Source: Arenicola marina (lineage: Eukaryota; Annelida; Polychaeta; Arenicolidae). From it: 64,000 bases of DNA. The notes beneath the pieces were generated by a model. It made no database searches. It was not told where the DNA came from and saw nothing but the letters and a program-made list of their open reading frames with translations. A program made the position numbers and the translations under genes. This document shows, one piece after another, positions 48,001 to 56,000 of the stretch. The stretch's first letter is position 1. Each line of letters begins with the position of its first letter. Where the stretch lies: assembly GCA_964019135.1 (NCBI GenBank), contig OZ025248.1, forward strand, positions 32,109,670-32,173,669. Direction: 5' to 3'.

Positions 48001-51000
48001 GGGCAACTTTACATTGCCATGGAAACGGTTTGAATCCCGTATTACTCGGCTTGTCGGTATGCTGACCTCGCTATCACTCTCGATACTTGAGGAGTCCGAA
48101 AGACTAGAACTACTATCTGTATAATTTCTTCTTAACGCTCCTTTACTAGTAGATCGTCTACCTTCCCGCTCTTGATAACTCCCACGAGCTCTGTCATTTG
48201 ACCGTTGTCCTTGACAGTGAAAACTCTCACTTACAGCACTACGTCCACCCGGCATATGGCCCGGCCACATTTCCTTCAATGCCCCCTGGACCGCAGCCTT
48301 AACTGTAGTAACGATTCCATTATCCACTGTGCACCTGTTAGGCTCACCCACAGGGTGACCTTTATTTCCATGGGACACTGTCGCCTTACTCTGAGATGAA
48401 CCAACCTCATGCATGTCACATTCCTTTGAAATCGCATCGGGCATTTGCCATGGAATCACCTTGGCCAAACTTCCTACAATTTCCTCGAATGTGCATTGGG
48501 TAGTATCATTCCAAATGAACTCTCCCTTCTCTTGCAATAAGGACTTTAATGGCTCGAGTATCTGCGACAATCCCGCCACATCATCTTTAAATTTCCCACA
48601 AAAGCTCAGAAAATTTGCCAATTCACTAAAATTCATCGGCACTTTCCATCTACAGGAGTTATCAGTGTTACTCTTCGATATGCTTCCCCCACCTCGGAGA
48701 TATGACTGGGTAGAATCCCCATGAGCGTGTTCTACATCCATTTTATCTAGATCTACTGCTTTTGTACCACCGCTTGTAATCACAGTCGCAGGCTCAGCAA
48801 CCTTAGCTTTACTTTTACTTTTACCTTTGTTCTTAACCATAACGATCTATAATTATTTCTAACACACCGGTCTACTTGTGAGCCCTGGCGACAGGCAATG
48901 AGATACGCTGTATCAGACAGACAATCAGCCTATCTGAAGTTAACACTTCTGACACCAATTTATGTAACGGGTTTTCGCAAGGACTCGAGTAACCAACGGC
49001 GTGAAATACTTTTGGGTTGCCCCGTTTATTAGCTATGGTGATAAACGAACGTAGTATCATACACCTATATACAGTTAGATACGTAAAGGCAGTTATACAG
49101 ACGCAAAGAATAAGTCCCCCGGAATAATCGCAATCATATACGTAAAATAAGTCTTTGTGATTCATTAACTGGCATCCGTTTATACTTCTACTCAGCCCCT
49201 CTACCTCTTGACCGTGGTTCCTTCACCGCAACCTACTCGTGGCGGCTTAAACCAGTCCAAACTATCCATCTAGCGTCCTAAATTAATACCCGAGTGCCAC
49301 CAGGAATAACCATCTGGACGTCAATGACACCGGTAAAATAGGCCACTAATGTTCTAGAGGCACCGTACCAGGACCTGCAGCCCGTATGCACTTAGACCGT
49401 GAATCAAATTAAGCTTATAATTAATTTAATACATCAGCAGGCTCACCCAGTCATAGTCTTAGCCTAACCGGCATATGTCCCACACCTATAAAGCATGACG
49501 AATTGATGAGAGCTAATATATTTCCCAAACTGAAATAACCAGTTTATGTAACCTAAGATGAGTACCGTGAGAGTAACCCACGCGAACTCCTTGTCCGCCC
49601 GTTCGCACTCCTTTTATACCTCAGACATTTCCACAATATTTCCACCAATACCATATTCCACCAACTTTACCTTCCACCATAATTCCACTCGCATTCCACT
49701 AAATTTCCACCATAACATGTAAGCTAAGCCCTAATAGATAGTCACTTCATTATAACGGCAACATACACAAATTGCAGTCCCAACAGGCTGGTAAGACTCT
49801 GTGAATATAATCGCTACTAGATAGCACCGAAGGAAATGTAAATATTGATATGGCCTCAGTACATCAACAGTTAATGATACAAACTTACCGTTCCACGGCT
49901 TGTGGAATCTACCGTGGTGGAAAATTGCAACATAGTGACATACATAGTAACAAGCGCGCCCGTTACCATGACGCGATAACAGTATAATTGATCTGACGTC
50001 ACTACCATAACAACCGTTGCTACGACTGCGTCTATTCACCTAAAAGCTGAACGTTATCCGCGTACAACAGGTACAATACGAATATCTGCTATAATATGTC
50101 ACTTTAAAGACATCCCCAATATATTTCGTCCGTCAAAATAAAGTACATCCAATATTACGACACCTAGACTAAGGGTATTCCTTACATTATCATTGCTCAC
50201 GTGTCGCTGTGTGATTATCGTTGCTCACGTGTCGCTATGTGATTATCATTGCTAACGTGTCGCTATGTGATTATCATTGCTCACGTGTCGCTATGTGATT
50301 ATCATTCCTCACGTGTCGCTATGTGATTATCGTTGCTGACGTGTCGCTATATGATTATCGTTGCTCACGTGTCGCTATGTGATTATCATTCCTCACGTGT
50401 CGCTATGTGATTATCATTGCTCACGTGTCGCTATGTGATTATCATTCCTCACGTGTCGTTATGTGATTATCGTTGCTGACGTGTCGCTATATGATTATCG
50501 TTGCTCACGTGTCGCTATGTGATTATCATTCCTCACGTGTCGCTATGTGATTATCGTTGCTGACGTGTCGCTATATGATTATCGTTGCTCACGTGTCGCT
50601 ATGTGATTATCATTGCTCACGTGTCGCTATGTGATTATCATTCCTCACGTGTCGTTATGTGATTATCGTTGCTGACGTGTCGCTATATGATTATCGTTGC
50701 TCACGTGTCGCTATGTGATTATCGTTGCTGACGTGTCGCTATATGATTATCGTTGCTCACGTGTCGCTATGTGATTATCATTGCTCACGTGTCGCTATGT
50801 GATTATCATTCCTCACGTGTCGCTATGTGATTATCGTTGCTGACGTGTCGCTATATGATTATCGTTGCTCACGTGTCGCTATGTAATTATCATTGCTCAC
50901 GTGTCGCTATGTGATTATCGTTGCTCACGTGTCGCTATGTGATTACCATTGCTCACGTGTCGCTATGTGATTATCGTTGCTCACGTGTCGCTATGTGATT

Positions 51001-54000
51001 ATCATTGCTCACGTGTCGCTGTGTGATTATCGTTGCTCACGTGTCGCTATGTGATTACCATTGCTCACGTGTCGCTATGTGATTATCGTTGCTCACGTGT
51101 CGCTATGTGATTATCATTGCTCACGTGTCGCTGTGTGATTATCGTTGCTCACGTGTCGCTATGTGATTATCATTGCTCACGTGTCGCTATGTGATTATCA
51201 TTGCTCACGTGTCGCTATGTGATTATCATTGCTCACGTGTCGCTATGTGATTATCGTTGCTCGCGTGTCGCTATGTGAATATCATTGCTCACGTGGCACA
51301 CCTTGATTGCAGATATCGATGAGTGTGCCGAGAATCCATGTGAAGAGGACGAGTACTGCCTTAACAGCCCTGGGTCTCACAAGTGTCCAGGTAACTTAGT
51401 CCGCGTGTCATACGGACAATTGCGGCTTGGCTTATTTCTTGATTTTCCTGTTTCGTGCGACTCTCAGTTGCTTTGTCTTCGAGAAAACAAAACAAGGACA
51501 TTGTGACTAAAATTAACGTGAACTAAGCAGAGAAGAAATTATGATTATAATCTTCACATGTTCAGAAATTTCTTGTCGATTGTGAAGTCAGTTTGTCAAT
51601 TCATGCGAATTGTAGATATTCGCATGATAAAATAGTGTGTACACTTTAATATTGTACTGCCGATGACCAACACAGTGGTCTTGTTATTTGGCAGAATACT
51701 TCTTGCCAAGTAGAGATAGATTTACATCGTACATATCTTTATATTCCAGCCTGCGATGATGCCTGTACCACGTGTACGGGGCCCGGCGCTGCGAAATGTG
51801 AGGACTGCGCAGATGGCTACTACTTTGACAACGACAGAGTGTGTCAAGGTGAGATCACTTGCAAACAATATCCCTTTTCAACTGAGCAAAGAGGGCCTCC
51901 GTGGTGACACCGTGTAGTGGTTCGCGCGCCAGACCGCACATCAATAGGTCTTGGTCACCTAACCTGGCATGTTTCATCCATTCACCACTCATCATCCCGG
52001 GACGTTTCTTAGTCTGGTGAGCGCAGAAGCGGCCTAAATCACCACTTCATTTGATTCCATTTCAACTGAGCAATACGGGAGGCCAGCGTTTGTGTATATA
52101 ATACACTGTATATAATACATTTATCTGTTGTGCTGATTCTTCTGGTTGAGTAACGTTTTATTCTTATCACCTTTTTCATTTTCAAATTGTCTAATGACAT
52201 TTTGTCATTTTTCAGATTGCCACCGTTCGTGTTTGAACTCCTGTACGGATGAAACGCCGAAGTCCTGCGATGCTTGCCGCGAGGGCTGGGTCCATTCCGC
52301 ACAGGATGGGTGTCAGGGTACGAGCTTTCAACATGAATATGTATTGTGCGGACTCGTGGACTTGTGTGGCAATGGTTCATGTAATTTTGGTTGATCAACT
52401 ACGAGTGCTTGGTTATAAGTAGATAGCATGTTATCTGCAGCATCGTTACTATTTATGATAAAAAAGAAAACGTACCTGGTTTTTACGTTTAATACTTGTT
52501 AATTAATACTGTGCTCTGCTTTACTTTCAGATATCGACGAATGTGAGGCTGGAGGTGCCAGTTGTGCCGATAATGAACATTGTATTAATACTCCGGGATC
52601 TTTCAAATGTTCTAGTGAGTATACGACACTCCTGTCTCTTATTGTATATATTTAGCATCTATTTTGCAATGGACTATTTACCCTTCGACACCGGCAGATT
52701 GGTACGATTATGTAGCGAAATGCTTTGTTACCCGTTATTATTCACAATTTGTGTTACATTTTGCCGCAGAACAAGTACCAGGTACTTAAGTATCGTTGTA
52801 ACGATGTCGTTTGGTGTTTTACTCGTAGTTTCTGTTATATGTGTTACTTTCAACTTAACATGTAACTCGTTTGTAACTTGTTTTGGAGTGCGTGTCTTGG
52901 ATTGATTTTCACATCTGCGATACAAGTCGTTGTGAAATGTCTTTCTTTCGGTGCATTTGGTTCTGCTACAGTAACTACAGTTTCTGCTGCAGTAAATACA
53001 GTGTTTGCTACAGTAACTGCAGTTTTTGCTGCAGTAACTATACACTTTTTGCTAAAGTAACTACAGTTTCTGCTGCAGTAACTACACTTTTTGCTAAAGT
53101 AACTAGAGTTTCTGCTACATTAACTACAGTTTCTGCTACAGTAACTACAGTTATAAACTGTTACCGTAACTACAGTTTCTGCTACAGTAACTGCAGTTTT
53201 AACTGCTACCGTAACTACAGTTTCTGCTACAGTAACTACAGTTTCTGCTACAGTAACTACAGTTTCTGCTACAGTAACTACAGTTTCTGCTACAGTAACT
53301 ACAGTTTTAAACTGCTACCGTAACTACAGTTTCTGCTACAGTAACTGCAGTTTTAACTGCTACCGTAACTACAGTTTCTGCTACAGTAACTACAGTTTCT
53401 GGTACAGTAACTACAGTTTCTGCTACAGTAACTACAGTTTCTGCTACAGTAACTACAGTTTCTGCTACAGTAACTACAGTTTTAAACTGATACCGAAACT
53501 ACAGTTTCTGCTACAGTAACTACAGTTTTAAACTGCTACCGTAACTACAGTTTCTGCTACAGTAAATACATTTTTAAACTGCTACCGTAATTTTAACTGC
53601 TACAGTAACTACAGTTTTAACTGCTACAGTAACTACTGTTTCTGCTACAGTAACTACAGTTTCTGCTACAGTAACTACAGTTTCTGCTACAGTAACTACA
53701 GTTTCTGCTAGCATTACCGCATGATATCCGTCTTTGGTTTTACACTTGTCGTTGGCATGACAACGCTGTAATGCGTATACATAATATATACACCGCTGTA
53801 ACAATTCCAAGAAATATGAGAGGATAACACATTTACGCTACAACGGATTGGCTGGAATGACTGGTGTTTGTTGCATGATATACATGTACACAAAACCTAA
53901 CCCCCCCCCAAAACAGAGGAAGGAAGATATTTCTTATGTCTGTTACTGTTGCACGTCTTTTAGTCTGTTGAAATTGGATTTTAGCTACCGTGTATGGTTT

Positions 54001-56000
54001 TAGGCGTCCTATCGTTTAGTGTCCAAAAATTTCTTCTGTAATGACATAATTCCTTAGGTGATTTATGTCATGGTTCTAGAGTCGGCTATTTCTATTGCTA
54101 TTGTAGAATAGCCAAGCGGCTAGTTCGAACACAAATTCGAGCCCCACCTGTGCAACTGTGTCTATATACATGTATATGCATGTTAAATATCTATCAGTGT
54201 CTTGCTCTTGACCTTTCCTATTGTCGCGATATGCGGGACAGAGGTTACAGCGTCCTGCCAACCAATCCTATTTGCTGATGCCATGTTAATGTTATTGTGC
54301 AGCCTGCCACAGTGCCTGCGACGGGTGCACGGGCGCCGGTGCGGGGCAGTGCAAGGAGTGCAAGAGAGGTTACGCGAGAAACGGTGACAACCTATGTGCG
54401 GGTGAGTGTTGTTAACAGACCGTCAAACCGTACTAAACAAGGCTATCACTCCTGGATTACATACGGTATTAGCGCAATAGACCACAGATCCATAGTTCCT
54501 AGGTTCGAATCGAGGGCCCAGGCTACAAGCAACCCCAACCTCTAGATAAACCGAATGGACAGTTGGATTTGTTTGTAAAGGCCACCTTTGTGCTTTGTTG
54601 CAGACGTAGATGAGTGTGCTCAAGTGGATCAGTGTCCTGGCGACAACGAAAAGTGTCTCAACACCCCGGGCGCCTTCAGATGTGACTGCGAGAAGGACTT
54701 CTCGAGGGACAAGGATGGCGTCTGTCAGGCCAAGGCGAAAGGTGAGTCAGCCGGTTATAAGTCCCGTGGGCTCTCTATTCCGAAATATTACTTTTAAATT
54801 CTGAAATATAAGTTTCAAATTCTAAGATATTAATGTTATTAAATGCGTAGTTGCTTGACTTTCTAAACTTTTTGCGTTGCTGATTACGGATTAGTCCATA
54901 AGGCGCAAAAACTTTCTCAAACATGTATGGGAATTTTGTCGGGCCATTCAGGCTATCGAACTGATCGGTGCTGATGATGTGTGGCAATATTGTTGTTGCC
55001 GATTGTTGGTAGGGCTTCCACGTTTACACTCGATTGAAAAATGTTAGTAGTATAAATCTGTGTATGCTGTGCCTGTTTTCCAGTTTCCCAGAAGTTCAAT
55101 TAAATAGAACATGTCAAAGAGCTTGAACGCGTGAATGTAATGTGATTATAATATCATACATAACCTGAAACAGCCGTTTTTAGCCAGACTCACTAAACAA
55201 CCTACTAGCCGAATAAAAATGTTATATTTAAACTTAAAACACATGACATTAATATACCGTTATGCCAGAATACTTTAAGACTGATTTGACGACTGATGTA
55301 AATTTAGCCATGAAACAACAAATGACCGAATGGCCAATTGCTATAACTAATATTTCCCAGCGAGAACACGAAATTGTTAGCAAAAAACGTAGACCTGGCC
55401 GTATAGGTACAGCACTCTTATTGCATCTTTAATTCTTAGTTCTATGGGTCCATCTTCCTAGTTAGAACCCACGAAATGTATTATTGTTGTAAACAGTAGG
55501 CGTGAGTAATACGTGAGCTATGCTGAAACTGGTTAGCCCTTACATGGAACAATGACTGTTCTATACTATGGTCAGTCCCTATGCTTAATATGGGTTAGAA
55601 AAAAATGATTAACGTTCTCCTAGCAATAAGGTTTAAAAGAGGCAGGTAACATTACTGTCGCTATGCCTTCTTTCTCTTTGTAGATTCTTCCTCTGTGAAA
55701 CGTGCCTCTGGGAAAAGTAATTCGGAGTCTAAGGGTAAAAGTAGTTCCGGTCAAGGCGAAAACAACAAGAGAGACAAAGGGAAGAAGACTAAATCTAAAA
55801 GCACAGGGAAGAAGAAAAAAACAGACATAGCTATGGACAAATATAAACAATATTGGATTTCTCTGATTGGCTTTGCTTTGGTTGGAATATTGTTGAAGAG
55901 TAGTGTCGTTGCTCAACTAATCGTTAGCTGTGTCTTTTGGGGATATTTATACTGGTTCAGTTTTCAATTAGACATAATCACGAAGAAGACAACTTCCTGA
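36075..56000 (+). CDS. CRELD: CRELD protein, membrane-anchored isoform
   Basis: ER/secretory-pathway protein with EGF-like domains. Fourteen exons, GT-AG and in phase, 554 aa: 36075-36251, 36703-36785, 37526-37580, 38022-38136, 38415-38503, 38783-38909, 39232-39333, 51313-51390, 51750-51848, 52216-52317, 52531-52614, 54303-54401, 54604-54741, 55684-56000. A hydrophobic signal (about 22-44) precedes CDTC, a CXXC at C47-C50, and the WE-type N-terminal domain (FGGGNTKWEE; LEQHEEDLENWWF). Then come an EGF-like module (exons 5-6), furin-like repeats (exons 7, 9, 10, 12) and calcium-binding EGF modules opening DIDEC, DIDEC and DVDEC (exons 8, 11, 13). The last exon has a Lys-rich linker and two hydrophobic segments (about 506-521 and 524-545), as in CRELD1. 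An acceptor-like TTTTTTTTAG directly precedes the ATG, so a 5' noncoding exon is possible. Intron 7 is about 12 kb because of a retrotransposon insertion. Confidence 0.93.

Larger units (their letters stand above)
40519..50186 (-). mobile_element. Intact Ty3/gypsy-type LTR retrotransposon
   Basis: A 9668-base element in reverse orientation. LTRs are at 48963-50186 (5') and 40519-41741 (3'), bounded by TG...CA and flanked by a TTAT duplication (40515-40518, 50187-50190). Order on its own strand: LTR, tRNA-Leu-type primer site, gag, pol (PR-RT-RNaseH-INT), third ORF, polypurine tract, LTR. INT follows RNase H, as in Ty3/gypsy. All ORFs are open and the LTRs differ by one base in length, so insertion was recent. 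It lies antisense in CRELD intron 7, inside the 28-bp minisatellite. Confidence 0.97.

Noticed and set aside
40515..50039. ORFs of 68-102 aa repeated at both ends of the retrotransposon
   Set aside because: They occur identically in both LTRs and contain no domain; they are LTR sequence.
52883..53323. 146-aa ORF with CYSNYSF repeats
   Set aside because: A translation of the 21-base intronic minisatellite between CRELD exons 11 and 12.
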